This document shows, in pieces, positions 8,230-16,367 of a DNA stretch of 64,000 nt; the stretch's first letter is position 1; each line of letters begins with the position of its first letter. This stretch comes from Rheinheimera riviphila (lineage in GTDB: Bacteria > Pseudomonadota > Gammaproteobacteria > Enterobacterales > Alteromonadaceae): contig NZ_SACS01000004.1 in assembly GCF_004005945.1 (NCBI RefSeq), positions 1-64,000 on the forward strand, given 5' to 3'. The position numbers and the translations under genes were made by a program. Below the pieces are notes generated by a model that saw only the letters and a list, made by a program, of their open reading frames with translations, was not told the DNA's origin and searched no databases.

Positions 8230-9759
8230 ATGAAGTTGTTGTCGTATTTGTCATTGCCTGTCACGTGCCTGTTGCTGGGCACTTGTTTACTGTCTCCGTT
8301 GGCCGGTCAGGCTGTCGCCGCAGAACGTCAGGCGCGGCTGATTTTTACCGCCGAATTACCCCGTATTCTCGAAACTGAACAAGGCGATTACGCCGAGCTT
8401 GCCAGTATCGTCAAAACCCAACGTCAACAGCCAATTCCGACATTTTTTCTGTTTGGTGGCGATAGCTTAGGCCCCAGCACGCTGGCGTCCTTTGACCGTG
8501 GTTCACACATTATCGATATTCTGAATTTGCTGGAACCCGATGCAATGGGCGTGGCGAAACGTGAATTCAGCTTTTTTGAAGACGAATTGTCCTTGCGTAG
8601 CTATGAAGCGTCCTTTCCGGTGGTGGCCAGCAATCTGTTTGATCCTATTACCGGAGGTAATCTGGATGGCCTCGAATCGTCAGTGATTGTGCAACAAGCT
8701 GATGTTCGGTTAGGTGTTTTAGCGGTGTTTTCGCCGGCAGCGGCCGAGCAATACCCCCTTAATCGGGTGATGATTACATCGCCGGAAGAAGCTGTCCGTG
8801 AGCAATCGGTGTTATTGCGCCAAGCCGGTGCTGAGCTGATTGTGTTGTTATATTCCGCCAATTTTGACTTTGTCGACAGCCTGATCCAGCAGCGGGTGAT
8901 CGACGTTGCACTGCGCAAAAACGAACTGTTCCGGCTGACCAAAACCGAATTACCCAAAACGCTGCCAGCCAATATTAATTTAAGTGCGCCAGGTGAAGTG
9001 GCGGTGGTCGATTTACGCTGGACCGCCGGTGCGCCGGAAACCTTGCAACTCGAACCAAGCTTTCAGCAGTTAAAAGCACAGCAGCCAGATCCTACGGTAT
9101 TAAAAGTGGTGAAAAGCCATTCCGCCCGACTGGAACAATTATTAGGTGAAACCATTGGCACCACCACGGTCGAACTGGATACCAACCGCCGCCTGGTGCG
9201 CAGTCAGGAAAATGCGCTGGCCAATCTGGTGGTGGACGCGATGGTCTGGCATACCGGCGCGGACATCGCGCTGGTCAATGCCGGTAATATTCGCGGTGAA
9301 AAGCACTATCCGGCGGGCACCAGTTTAACCCGGCGTGATATTGCGATGGAGTTACCTTACCGCAATCAGGTGGTACTGGTGCAGGTGACTGGCAAACAAC
9401 TGCTGGCGGCACTTGAAAACGGCTTAAGCGAGTTTGAATTATTGCGTGGGCGTTTTGCACATCTGAGTGGCATGAAAATGCAGTTTGATCCGAGCCAACC
9501 GGTTGGAAAAAGAGTGATTTCGGTACAGATCAATGGTCAGCCTTTAGTGCCGAAACAGCAGTATAAACTGGCGACTTTTGATTATCTGGCGGAAGGTGGT
9601 GATGGCTACAAAGCACTGGTCGATTTGCCGCAACTTAATTACAGCAATCAGATGAATAAGCTGATTGCTGAAGTGGTGGTGGATTACATCAAATTGCAGA
9701 AAAATATTGCGCCTGTACTGCAACAACGGCTGGTCAATACCGCGCGGAGTCAGCCATGA
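8230..9759 (+). CDS. Degenerate 5'-nucleotidase-like periplasmic protein
   Basis: A 509-residue exported protein (signal peptide ending near AVAA, residue 31) with the two-domain architecture of UshA/5'-nucleotidases. The C-terminal nucleotide-binding domain looks intact: ENALANLVVDAM, NAGNIRG and YLAEGGDGY. The N-terminal metallophosphoesterase domain has lost its metal ligands. The DxH segment reads IFTAELPR (about 38-45), GNHEFD reads AKREFSF (109-115), the SHxG segment reads YSANFD, and the GGHTH segment reads LRKNE; only GGDSL (76-80) survives. It is therefore unlikely to hydrolyse phosphate esters and may act as a ligand sensor. Its stop overlaps the start of the diguanylate cyclase by 4 bp (ATGA), which implies joint function. 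Confidence 0.85.
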   Translation: MKLLSYLSLPVTCLLLGTCLLSPLAGQAVAAERQARLIFTAELPRILETEQGDYAELASIVKTQRQQPIPTFFLFGGDSLGPSTLASFDRGSHIIDILNLLEPDAMGVAKREFSFFEDELSLRSYEASFPVVASNLFDPITGGNLDGLESSVIVQQADVRLGVLAVFSPAAAEQYPLNRVMITSPEEAVREQSVLLRQAGAELIVLLYSANFDFVDSLIQQRVIDVALRKNELFRLTKTELPKTLPANINLSAPGEVAVVDLRWTAGAPETLQLEPSFQQLKAQQPDPTVLKVVKSHSARLEQLLGETIGTTTVELDTNRRLVRSQENALANLVVDAMVWHTGADIALVNAGNIRGEKHYPAGTSLTRRDIAMELPYRNQVVLVQVTGKQLLAALENGLSEFELLRGRFAHLSGMKMQFDPSQPVGKRVISVQINGQPLVPKQQYKLATFDYLAEGGDGYKALVDLPQLNYSNQMNKLIAEVVVDYIKLQKNIAPVLQQRLVNTARSQP

Positions 9760-11483
9760 ACAACTCCGGCTTCGACAAAACCAGCTTTGACAAAGCCAGT
9801 CAGGACAAAGCAAGTCACGGCAAAAGTAGCAGCCACAAGCCGCTAAAGCTGCCGGTGGCTGAATTGCGGGGCATGGTGCCGATTAAACGTCGTTATTCGA
9901 TTACCACCATGCTGACGTTAACTTCGTTGCTGGTGCTACTGTTGTTGATCTGCATGGCCGCGATGATGCAAAGCCGGTTGTTGCGGTTGCAGGGTAACAT
10001 CGGCGATATCGCCACCAACGCCATTCCATCCGTGGTGCATTCCAGTAAAGTATACAGTAAAATCAATCAGTTACTCTATCTGACTGAAGCGATGGGACAG
10101 GCGCCAAGCCAGGCGGTGCGGCACAATCTTTATCTGGATATCCAGCAAAATTTGCTAGGTTTAGAGCAACTGACCGCCGATCGGCAAAGTGTGTTGTATC
10201 AGGAAGCGCAATTGGTCGCGCTGACCGAAGAGCTGCACAGCCTGAACGAACTGACCAGCCAGCGGCTGGAGTTACAGCAGCAGGTGCAAACTCGGCTGAC
10301 CCAGGTGTATCAGCTGTATGAACAATTACAGCGCGCCGCTAAAACAGAAACTACCGCCAGCGGCCAGCAAGCCGTTGGTTTGCTCGATGTCGCCGAAGTG
10401 GTCGCGCAATCCGGTAAAGCCTTGACCATCAATCGTTTGCTGATGCTGCGGCAATTACAGCAGCAGGTGAGCAAGCAACTTGCACAAGTTACGCCTGGCA
10501 AGCCGCAGGCTGTCGCCAGCAAAACTAATTTGTTGCAACAACAACTACAACAGTTGTTGCTGGCCGATGACGGTGTGTTTCCACTGCGGATTGAGCAATT
10601 AGTGGTGACCGGCCGCGCCAATGGCCGCAGTAATTTTGTGCGCAATTTGGTGCTGGATTATGCGAGGCTGGCGGAAAATAGCGCTTATGATGTCAGCGTC
10701 ACCGTATTGGCCGATGCTGAGCTCAGTAATAAACAAATCCGTCAGTACAGTCAGCAAATATTAGTGGTATCGGCGCTGGCGCTGTTGTTTCTGGCAGCTG
10801 GTATTTACCTGGTGCATTTGCGGGTCGTGCGCCGGCTGGAGCAACTGAACACCAATGTGCTGAAACAGATGCAGGGCAAACCGGCCGCCCATCAAATTTC
10901 CGGTCATGATGAAATCGCCGCTATTGCGCGGTCGTTTCAGTTTTTTGCCGCGACCGTCAAACAGCAACAACAAGAGCTGGAACTGCTGTCCTATACCGAC
11001 AGTCTGACCGGGCTGGCCAACCGCCGATCGCTGGAATTGCGGCTGGCCGAACAACTGGCGCAGGCACAGCGGCAACAGTGGCCGTTGTCGATACTGATGA
11101 TTGATGTTGATTGTTTTAAAGCGTTTAACGACCACTACGGCCACCAGGCCGGTGATCGGACTTTGCAGCAAATTGCCGGGCTATTGCTGCAAGGTTTTAA
11201 CCGCGCCACCGACAGTGTGGCGCGATATGGGGGGGAGGAATTTGTGGTGATCCTGCCTAACACCAACAAAACCGGTGCATTGGCCTTAGCCCATCAGTTA
11301 CAGGAACTGGTGGGGCAGGCGGCCATTGCGCATGAACACAATCTGGCAGCACCTTATGTCACGGTCAGTATTGGGGTGTCGTCGTTGGAACGTGCCGGCC
11401 CATCTGACTATGACATGATTTTACGCCAGGCTGACAATGCGCTTTATCAAGCCAAAGATGCTGGCCGCAATACTGTGGCCTGA
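9756..11483 (+). CDS. Membrane-bound diguanylate cyclase with periplasmic sensor domain
   Basis: A 575-residue protein making cyclic di-GMP from two GTP. The order is: a short repetitive cytoplasmic tail rich in DK/AS units (about 1-30), TM1 (about 48-68), a 260-residue Gln-rich helical periplasmic domain, TM2 (about 333-353), a HAMP-like segment, and a C-terminal GGDEF domain with DSLTGLANRR, the active-site GGEEF (about 490-494) and an RxxD inhibitory site (RATD) exactly five residues before it. So it looks catalytically active and product-inhibited. Translation is coupled to the pseudo-nucleotidase by an ATGA overlap, making that protein the likely periplasmic partner. A solute-binding-like gene follows 120 bp downstream. 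Confidence 0.93.
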   Translation: MNNSGFDKTSFDKASQDKASHGKSSSHKPLKLPVAELRGMVPIKRRYSITTMLTLTSLLVLLLLICMAAMMQSRLLRLQGNIGDIATNAIPSVVHSSKVYSKINQLLYLTEAMGQAPSQAVRHNLYLDIQQNLLGLEQLTADRQSVLYQEAQLVALTEELHSLNELTSQRLELQQQVQTRLTQVYQLYEQLQRAAKTETTASGQQAVGLLDVAEVVAQSGKALTINRLLMLRQLQQQVSKQLAQVTPGKPQAVASKTNLLQQQLQQLLLADDGVFPLRIEQLVVTGRANGRSNFVRNLVLDYARLAENSAYDVSVTVLADAELSNKQIRQYSQQILVVSALALLFLAAGIYLVHLRVVRRLEQLNTNVLKQMQGKPAAHQISGHDEIAAIARSFQFFAATVKQQQQELELLSYTDSLTGLANRRSLELRLAEQLAQAQRQQWPLSILMIDVDCFKAFNDHYGHQAGDRTLQQIAGLLLQGFNRATDSVARYGGEEFVVILPNTNKTGALALAHQLQELVGQAAIAHEHNLAAPYVTVSIGVSSLERAGPSDYDMILRQADNALYQAKDAGRNTVA

Positions 11484-11502
11484 ACAGGTGCAAATTTTAG
11501 TG

Positions 11503-11543
11503 GCGGCAGCCAACATCCCCGTATCTTCAAGGATGACGGGTAT
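11503..11543. repeat. Right-arm fragment of the TATACCC repeat family
   Basis: The segment matches the right end of the complete copies at 13526-13653 and 56294-56418: an AACxCCGxATCTTCAAG core followed by GATGACGGGTATA. The left arm is absent. It lies between the diguanylate cyclase and the next gene. Confidence 0.6.
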
Positions 11544-11604
11544 AAAACTTGTACGACACAAGCAGCAACTGCTAATGTGTATAAAAAAACCGCTCGGAGT
11601 GGCG

Positions 11605-12465
11605 ATGAAATCTGTAGTAATTTCGGTTTTAACCTTGTTGCCATGGATGCCAGTGCCGGGGTTAGCCAAACCTGCTATTGACTGGTTGAGTATACACTGG
11701 CCACCGTCTCGGATCGCTGACGGTGTCGACAAAGGCCAGGGACACCTTGATCAAATGCAACAGTTGTTGATGGCAGAATTGGTGCAATACCGTCATCAAG
11801 TGCATTACAGCAATTTTGCCAGAGTCGAACAGACCCTGGCTGCTCCAACCGCCCAAACCTGTATGTTCGCGCTGATCTACAATGAAACCCGTGGCAAAAC
11901 GATGTTTTTCAGCATTCCGGCGGTGACCTCGGTTAATGTGATGTTGCATATGCGCGCCGACCATCCGTTAGCGCGGCAATGGCGATCTGGTACAGGAGTT
12001 GCGTTATCGGAAGTCACGCTTGATCCGACGATGAATGGGCTGGTTGAGCGCAACCGGGGTTACCCGGCGGAGGTGAAAAAATATCTTGATATTGCAGGTC
12101 GTAATTTGACCGGTCAGTCGTTGCAAAGTGTGAATCCGGTGGATTTATTAACCGCCAGTCGTTTTGATTATCTGATTGAATTTCCTGATCGGGTTCGTTA
12201 TTTCCAGTCGATCTCGCTCCAAAAAAGTCAATTGGTTGATATACCGATCCGCGGTTTAGATCCTTTGATATATTCGTATGTCGCTTGCCAGAATAGTGCC
12301 GAAGGAAAGTTACGGATCCGTGATATTAATCAGGCGTTGCAAAAATTACGGGGGAATAAAGCATATCTGGATGCGATGATGCGCTGGTTAAGTCCACATC
12401 GCCAACAGCAAGTGCAAAAAATACTGCCGCAGTTTGCCGACGATGTGAATTCTCCCTCTTTGTAG
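11605..12465 (+). CDS. Exported solute-binding-like protein (TIGR02285-like)
   Basis: A 286-residue protein with an N-terminal signal peptide (MKSVVISVLTLLPWMPVPGLA), resembling the TIGR02285 group, which is distantly related to type 3 periplasmic solute-binding proteins. Family-like traits are the early DWLSIHWPPSRIADG stretch, a CMFALIYNETRGKTMFFS core and the C-terminal LRIRDINQALQKLRGNKAYLD region. The start at 11605 has GGAG 6 bases upstream; an open frame extends further 5' but only through the repeat remnant. It lies downstream of the diguanylate cyclase and could be a further periplasmic input. Ligand unknown; no transporter genes adjoin it. Confidence 0.7.
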   Translation: MKSVVISVLTLLPWMPVPGLAKPAIDWLSIHWPPSRIADGVDKGQGHLDQMQQLLMAELVQYRHQVHYSNFARVEQTLAAPTAQTCMFALIYNETRGKTMFFSIPAVTSVNVMLHMRADHPLARQWRSGTGVALSEVTLDPTMNGLVERNRGYPAEVKKYLDIAGRNLTGQSLQSVNPVDLLTASRFDYLIEFPDRVRYFQSISLQKSQLVDIPIRGLDPLIYSYVACQNSAEGKLRIRDINQALQKLRGNKAYLDAMMRWLSPHRQQQVQKILPQFADDVNSPSL

Positions 12466-12663
12466 CTGAACGATGGTTTGAACGTTAGGCGCATATTCAC
12501 TGATTTCAAACCGGCAACTGCTGCGGCAACAAATAACGGAGTCGCCGTCAACAGCAGGGTTAAGTAACAGGTTGAATAAAATTCATCCACCAAACGTCAA
12601 CACGCTCTAAAGACAGCCTGGTATTTTTCTTAGTCGCAATCCTTTGCTGCTGAGCATGTCGGG

Positions 12664-12975
12664 TTATTTTACCCGCATATCATTTTTCACTGAAGTGACG
12701 CCTTTGACCTGACGCGCGACTTCAACGGCTTTGTCGATATCACCACGGGAATTTACAAACCCACTCAGTTGCACCACGCCTTTGAAGGTTTCGACGTTAA
12801 TTTCGGCAACTTTTAACGATTCTTCGGCGAAGATTGCGGTTTTCACTTTGCTTGTGATGACGCTGTCATCAAAGTATTCGCCGGTGCTTTCTTTGTTGGC
12901 TGAAGCGCCGCAGCCAACAATCGAAACCAGTGCCAGGGTCAGAAAAAACGCGGTAATAATTTTGAAACTTTTCAT
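12664..12975 (-). CDS. BON-domain lipoprotein (OsmY-like)
   Basis: A 103-residue lipoprotein: signal sequence with lipobox VGC at about residue 22, then one BON domain (about 37-103) with the typical ITSKVKTAIF, INVETFKGVVQLSGFV and GVTSVKNDM segments. BON domains bind phospholipids; family members such as OsmY and DolP protect or remodel the envelope. A plausible RBS (AAGGA) precedes the ATG. It stands alone on the minus strand at the edge of a region rich in stress-type envelope proteins and decayed genes. A second, broken BON sequence lies at 17853-18081. Confidence 0.88.
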   Translation of the reverse strand: MKSFKIITAFFLTLALVSIVGCGASANKESTGEYFDDSVITSKVKTAIFAEESLKVAEINVETFKGVVQLSGFVNSRGDIDKAVEVARQVKGVTSVKNDMRVK

Positions 12976-13525
12976 ATAAATCCTTCATTTCAGTTAGTTA
13001 GATAATGTTTGGCATTTGCGACAGTAAAATGGTGCTTATTCGGTCACTTCAGTGCTATCAAGCCTGATTATTTCAGTGATTCAGTCTAAAGCGCCGTGCA
13101 AGGGCCGTCCGTGCGCTGGCGCACCAAAATGTGAATTTAACTGTCAGGGTGCACATTTTATGGCTGTGGTATGTCGGAACCGGCAGGCGACAGATCTGTC
13201 GCCGACAGCGACCGTACCGGCGTTTGGTTGCCACTGTGAACTCGCGCAGGCACCAACCATGACCCCACGGCGGTCCTTACGGATTCAATCGAGTTGACGA
13301 AGAATGACCGTGATACCTATGGCATGTACAAAAATCCCGGAGCTTCCAGAGCTGCATTTAGAAAGCGAGCGCCGCACAGTACCGCAGCTTCCTTCGGACG
13401 GGGCTAAAAGCCCTTGATGCCGCGTTAGTGCTTGTCGCTTTGGAACAACCAAAGCTTCCAAATGCTGCCTTGCCTCAAGTTCTTTTATCTCCCGCTGAAA
13501 CTCGCATTTTCAAGTTGTTTGGGTG
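12976..13525. other. Long intergenic region with a second repeat-like segment
   Basis: I see no supportable gene in 12976-13525. At 13186-13203 there is an 18-bp perfect palindrome (GGCGACAG/CTGTCGCC). From about 13320 to 13527 runs a repeat-like segment ending in TTCAAGTTGTTTGGGTGTATA, which reads on the minus strand as a TATACxCCCAAA end and abuts the next repeat tail to tail. Scattered stops in all frames argue against coding. Confidence 0.5.
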
Positions 13526-13653
13526 TATACCCAAAATCATTGAAGATTCGGGTAGGCGGCAACTGAACGAATCCCCAGGAGCTTAGCAGTTCTAAGTGAC
13601 TGGGGTGAGTGAAGGCGGCCAACAACCCCGAATCTTCAAGGATGACGGGTATA
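13526..13653. repeat. MITE-like element, complete copy A
   Basis: About 128 bp bounded by imperfect inverted arms: TATACCCAAAATCATTGAAG on the left and GATGACGGGTATA on the right, each with a GATTCGGG/CCCGAATC block. The centre holds CCCAGGAGC-TTAG...CTAA-GTGACTGGGG, another stem. The same architecture is found at 56294-56418, with half copies at 11503-11543 and 31782-31811. It is non-coding and probably mobilised in trans. Confidence 0.75.
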
Positions 13654-13702
13654 TAACTTAACCGGCGAAGAACTCGGCGATATTAGGAAATTAAGCCGGA
13701 CG

Positions 13703-14179
13703 TTAATATGGAGGATGTCGTTGATCGCTTTTTAATAGTTTTTGCCGAGCCACATCACGAAACAGTGTTGAATACCATACCTGCTCTGCCAGCCACCAGA
13801 TGCCTTGTGTCAATAGAGGCAGGCTCAGTAGCTTGCTCCAGAACGATGCTGGTTCAGTGCACTGATGGGCAGCGATTTGTTCTGGCGTCAACCCGCTCGA
13901 AGTTGATGCCGTCGTTGCTCGGGTGGGAGCCTGGCTTGCTGGATCAACAGCGTTCCCTTGACGTCTGATTTGATTTAACAAGAGGCCCGTCGCTACTGCA
14001 CCCAATAATACCGGCCAACTGGTCAGGCGTTCTATCAGCAGCTCCCGTACTTTAAGTCGTTGTTGTTGCTGTAAAACAAGGTCGTCTGCCATCTGCTGTT
14101 GCAGTTGCCGGATTTGTTGATTGAGTGAAGCAGACGGTTTGGACCTATTCATTTGAGTCATTTGAGTCATTGGAGTCAT
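13703..14179 (-). CDS. Hypothetical membrane-associated protein, YqjK-like position
   Basis: A protein of up to 158 residues with an N-terminal coiled-coil (QQIRQLQQQMADDLVLQQQQ), a single hydrophobic helix near PVLLGAVATGLLLNQI (about 55-72), an Ala/Thr-rich stretch and a second hydrophobic segment (LLSLPLLTQGIWWLAEQVWY). It follows a DUF883 gene and a holin-like gene in the same order as yqjD-yqjE-yqjK of enterobacteria, so it may play the YqjK part, but I cannot show homology. The start is ambiguous: four ATGs are spaced through the 9-bp repeat at 14146-14182, all overlapping the previous gene. Confidence 0.65.
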   Translation of the reverse strand: MTPMTQMTQMNRSKPSASLNQQIRQLQQQMADDLVLQQQQRLKVRELLIERLTSWPVLLGAVATGLLLNQIRRQGNAVDPASQAPTRATTASTSSGLTPEQIAAHQCTEPASFWSKLLSLPLLTQGIWWLAEQVWYSTLFRDVARQKLLKSDQRHPPY

Positions 14180-14678
14180 TTGAGGGTGATCCGCTATCAG
14201 GCACTTTGGGTTTTAATAACGCCATGCTGGCTGGATAACATAAATAACAGCTTTGGCGCCGGATCAGGTTCAGGCAAGTCAATAACGCCAACAAATTCAG
14301 TAGCAGCACACAACTCAGCGCTGCCAGCGTCGACAAACCTGCACTTTTGAGCAGCAGCACGCCGACACCGAGCAAACCAAGCCAGCAGCTAATCAACAGC
14401 AAGGCGGCAAATAACGCCAGGATCAACATATTGACCAGGCTTTGTGCCGCTCGCTGTGTTTCCAACATCAGCAGTTGTAGTTGTGAATGCAGCCGTTGCC
14501 GGGATCCCAGCCATAAGGTGACCACGGCACTGAGCAGACTACTGTCTTGCCCTGTGAGCGGAACAGCCGCAGCCGCCTTAGCCACGGCATCGGCAGGCGG
14601 CGCAGCGGTAAGATCAGCTGCTGCAACCATGTCTGGCGCAGCCTGATTATCGGTAACCTGGGTGCTGGTATGAACCAT
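14145..14678 (-). CDS. Holin-like membrane protein (PF07332-type, YqjE-like)
   Basis: A 177-residue protein with an Ala-rich N-terminal tail, a short amphipathic helix (LWLGSRQRLHSQLQLLMLE) and two long transmembrane helices (about 87-110 and 115-137), the layout of the Phage_holin_3_6/YqjE family. These are not phage lysis proteins but small inner-membrane proteins linked to stationary-phase or stress operons with DUF883 partners. It sits 8 bp after the DUF883 gene and overlaps the next gene by 35 bp in a tandem repeat that also writes its NDSNDSNDSNE tail. Assigned by layout and neighbours rather than by strong motifs. Confidence 0.7.
   Translation of the reverse strand: MVHTSTQVTDNQAAPDMVAAADLTAAPPADAVAKAAAAVPLTGQDSSLLSAVVTLWLGSRQRLHSQLQLLMLETQRAAQSLVNMLILALFAALLLISCWLGLLGVGVLLLKSAGLSTLAALSCVLLLNLLALLTCLNLIRRQSCYLCYPASMALLKPKVPDSGSPSNDSNDSNDSNE
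14146..14182. repeat. 9-bp tandem repeat in a gene overlap
   Basis: On the minus strand ATGACTCMA-type units of 9 bp repeat about four times. In the upstream gene they encode the C-terminal NDS repeats; in the downstream gene, in another frame, they encode repeated Met-Thr-Pro/Gln units that are also candidate start codons. Confidence 0.8.
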
Positions 14679-14686
14679 CGTAATAA

Positions 14687-15022
14687 TTACTTACGTGATT
14701 TCAGTAACCAACTCAGCACAATACCTGAAGCGACTGCGACGCCAATGGTCGTCAACGGGCGCGCCTTAATTTGGCCACGAACTTTTTCGGTCAGACGCAC
14801 GCGGGCGGCATTTAACTGTGCTGATTTTAATTCCATATTTTCAGCTGCATGGCCAGCAGCCCCCGCTAAACGATCCACAGTGTCATGGGCGGTATTGGTC
14901 ATGCTATCGATTGCCGGGTGGATCGCTTCCGATACATAGTGAATTGCGCTGTTTACGCTGTGACGGACTTGTTCGATTTTTTGATCTTTAGAGTTTTGAA
15001 TAGCTTCAATAGGACTCGTCAT
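14687..15022 (-). CDS. DUF883 family protein (YqjD/ElaB-like)
   Basis: A 111-residue DUF883 protein: a long amphipathic helical region (about 15-85) with HDTVDRLAGAAGHAAENME, then the typical RPLTTIGVAVASGIVLSWLL glycine-containing C-terminal membrane anchor (about 89-107) and a basic end (KSRK). E. coli YqjD and ElaB are C-tail-anchored inner-membrane proteins that bind ribosomes in stationary phase. First gene of the three-gene minus-strand set with the holin-like and coiled-coil proteins. A GAGG-like RBS lies just upstream. The upstream gap (15023-15177) holds a 14-bp palindrome GTGCGCTAGCGCAC at 15112-15125. Confidence 0.88.
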   Translation of the reverse strand: MTSPIEAIQNSKDQKIEQVRHSVNSAIHYVSEAIHPAIDSMTNTAHDTVDRLAGAAGHAAENMELKSAQLNAARVRLTEKVRGQIKARPLTTIGVAVASGIVLSWLLKSRK

Positions 15023-15177
15023 GTAAACCTCAGTGATAAACCTGATTCGCCAGTTGGCGAGTGAGCAGGGGACATATGCAATCAGTATGGCCGTTGTCGA
15101 CCTGGTTGTCGGTGCGCTAGCGCACGCACGAAATGAGAATAAATTTTTTATTAAAAACCAATTAAATCAATTGAATA

Positions 15178-15608
15178 TCAATTATCTGGGGGTCTGTTGT
15201 CATTGCTGTAAATACTAAAACAGCTGCCACCACGGCGTTTCGACTGGTACATGGCATCATCTGCCGCCTGGATTAAAGTCTGCGCCTCGGTACCGTGCGC
15301 CGGATAAAAAGCGATGCCAAGACTGGCTCGGATCTGCACGGGGTTATCGCCAAACTGGTGCGGGTCAGCTCGCCAACATGGCTTTTCACTTGTTCCAGTT
15401 CTTGTTCGGTTTGGATCGATGACAACACCAATTGCTGATTGGCAGCGATTAAATCGCCGTGATGGTTTTGGCTGAACTCCGCTTGCAACAAATCCAGACT
15501 TTGTCGCAGCCGCAGTAGTTCGATTTTGAACTGTGCGGCTTGTTGGTGGAGACTGTTTAACGTGACATGCGCGGCAGTAAATCCGGGGTGTACATAAGGT
15601 TCAGCCAT
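15178..15608 (-). pseudogene. Diguanylate cyclase remnant with internal deletion
   Basis: The 5' part (15608 to about 15366) encodes a helical lead-in ending LEQVKSHVGELT, the usual entry into a GGDEF domain (DxLTGLPNR). The reading frame then runs out at 15273. In a different frame, from about 15365 to the stop at 15178-15180, the sequence encodes the last third of a GGDEF domain: VQIRASLGIAFYPAHG, then ADDAMYQSKRRG. The middle of the domain, including the GGDEF signature, is missing and the two parts are out of frame. The gene overlaps the upstream ORF by 8 bp, so it was once the second gene of an operon. Confidence 0.75.
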
Positions 15609-16122
15609 GTTGATAACTGCTCTGCTCAGCCGCGACCTGATGCAGCAAACGGCGGCTTAACGACAATCCAAGCAGCTTGGTCAGCAGCTGGCAACCCCGA
15701 AACCATAAGGATTGTCGGGCGAAAGCAGCAGAATGCGGTAACTGCTGCAAGGTATTTTGCACCGTTGCCAGTTGTTCTGGCCAGCTAGGCGGTGGACTCA
15801 GAGTCTGCAGTGCCGGATATTGAACGCCAAGCTGACCGATGCTATGAAATAAAATCGCCGCACTGCCTTCATTGCCCACCAGCAGGCTCAATTGTATTAA
15901 CAACAGGCGCCAACTTTCGATGGATCCGACCGCGTTGTGATCTTCAGTCGCGGTGTGAATTGCGATTAGCTTGCTTGCCACACCATCACGAGCGAGCAGT
16001 CGAACAGGCGATGCAGGTAATGAACCACCTAACCGCGAGCGGTCTGACCAAAAGCTACCGGGCAACGATCGGCCTCTACTGACCTGCGGCTGAGTTGGGG
16101 GCGGTAGTGATTGTTTTAACAT
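15601..16122 (-). CDS. Hypothetical protein upstream of a decayed diguanylate cyclase
   Basis: A 173-residue protein I cannot assign to a family. It has a Pro/Arg/Ser-rich N-terminus (about 1-45) and then a helical domain with SWRLLLIQLSLLVGNEGSAAILFHS and two further amphipathic helices. There is no signal peptide and no clear transmembrane segment. Start set at ATG 16122 with AGGAA upstream. It overlaps the start of the broken GGDEF gene by 8 bp, so it was probably that enzyme's regulator or partner and may itself now be without a function. High basic/Ser content at the N-terminus suggests disorder. Confidence 0.6.
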   Translation of the reverse strand: MLKQSLPPPTQPQVSRGRSLPGSFWSDRSRLGGSLPASPVRLLARDGVASKLIAIHTATEDHNAVGSIESWRLLLIQLSLLVGNEGSAAILFHSIGQLGVQYPALQTLSPPPSWPEQLATVQNTLQQLPHSAAFARQSLWFRGCQLLTKLLGLSLSRRLLHQVAAEQSSYQHG

Positions 16123-16279
16123 GTCGTTGGTTCCTGTAATGCCCGCTGATGCGGGCTGATGTTCAGTTTGCTTGTTGTACAACTTGCTGTCTGTCTGCAA
16201 TCGCACACAAGTGGTGATTTTTTGTCCATGAAAGGTGCTGGAAAGGGACTAAAACGGTGTTAAATAAGCGGTTCTGAAA

Positions 16280-16312
16280 GCCGGATCAGCACGTGTTGAT
16301 GCTGAGTCCGGT
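16280..16312 (-). terminator. Possible terminator after the OmpA-like gene
   Basis: An imperfect hairpin, AGCCGGATCAGCA with TGCTGAGTCCGG, lies 55 bp downstream of the OmpA-type stop. The T tract is weak on both strands. Confidence 0.4.
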
Positions 16313-16367
16313 CTATTTTGTGTGGTATTAAAGCCTTTGGTTGAGCATCCATGCCCAGTCCAGGGGA

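Noticed and set aside
10310-11171. Minus-strand open frames inside the diguanylate cyclase
   Set aside because: Antisense shadows of a gene with intact GGDEF motifs; Cys/Ser-rich translation typical of reversed Gln/Leu codons.
13052-13297. Plus-strand open frame of 81 codons in the 12976-13525 gap
   Set aside because: No RBS, no family, spans a palindrome; texture looks non-coding.
14145-14678. Holin-like gene as sign of a prophage
   Set aside because: No other phage genes nearby; the DUF883 partner and order fit the chromosomal yqjDE-type set.
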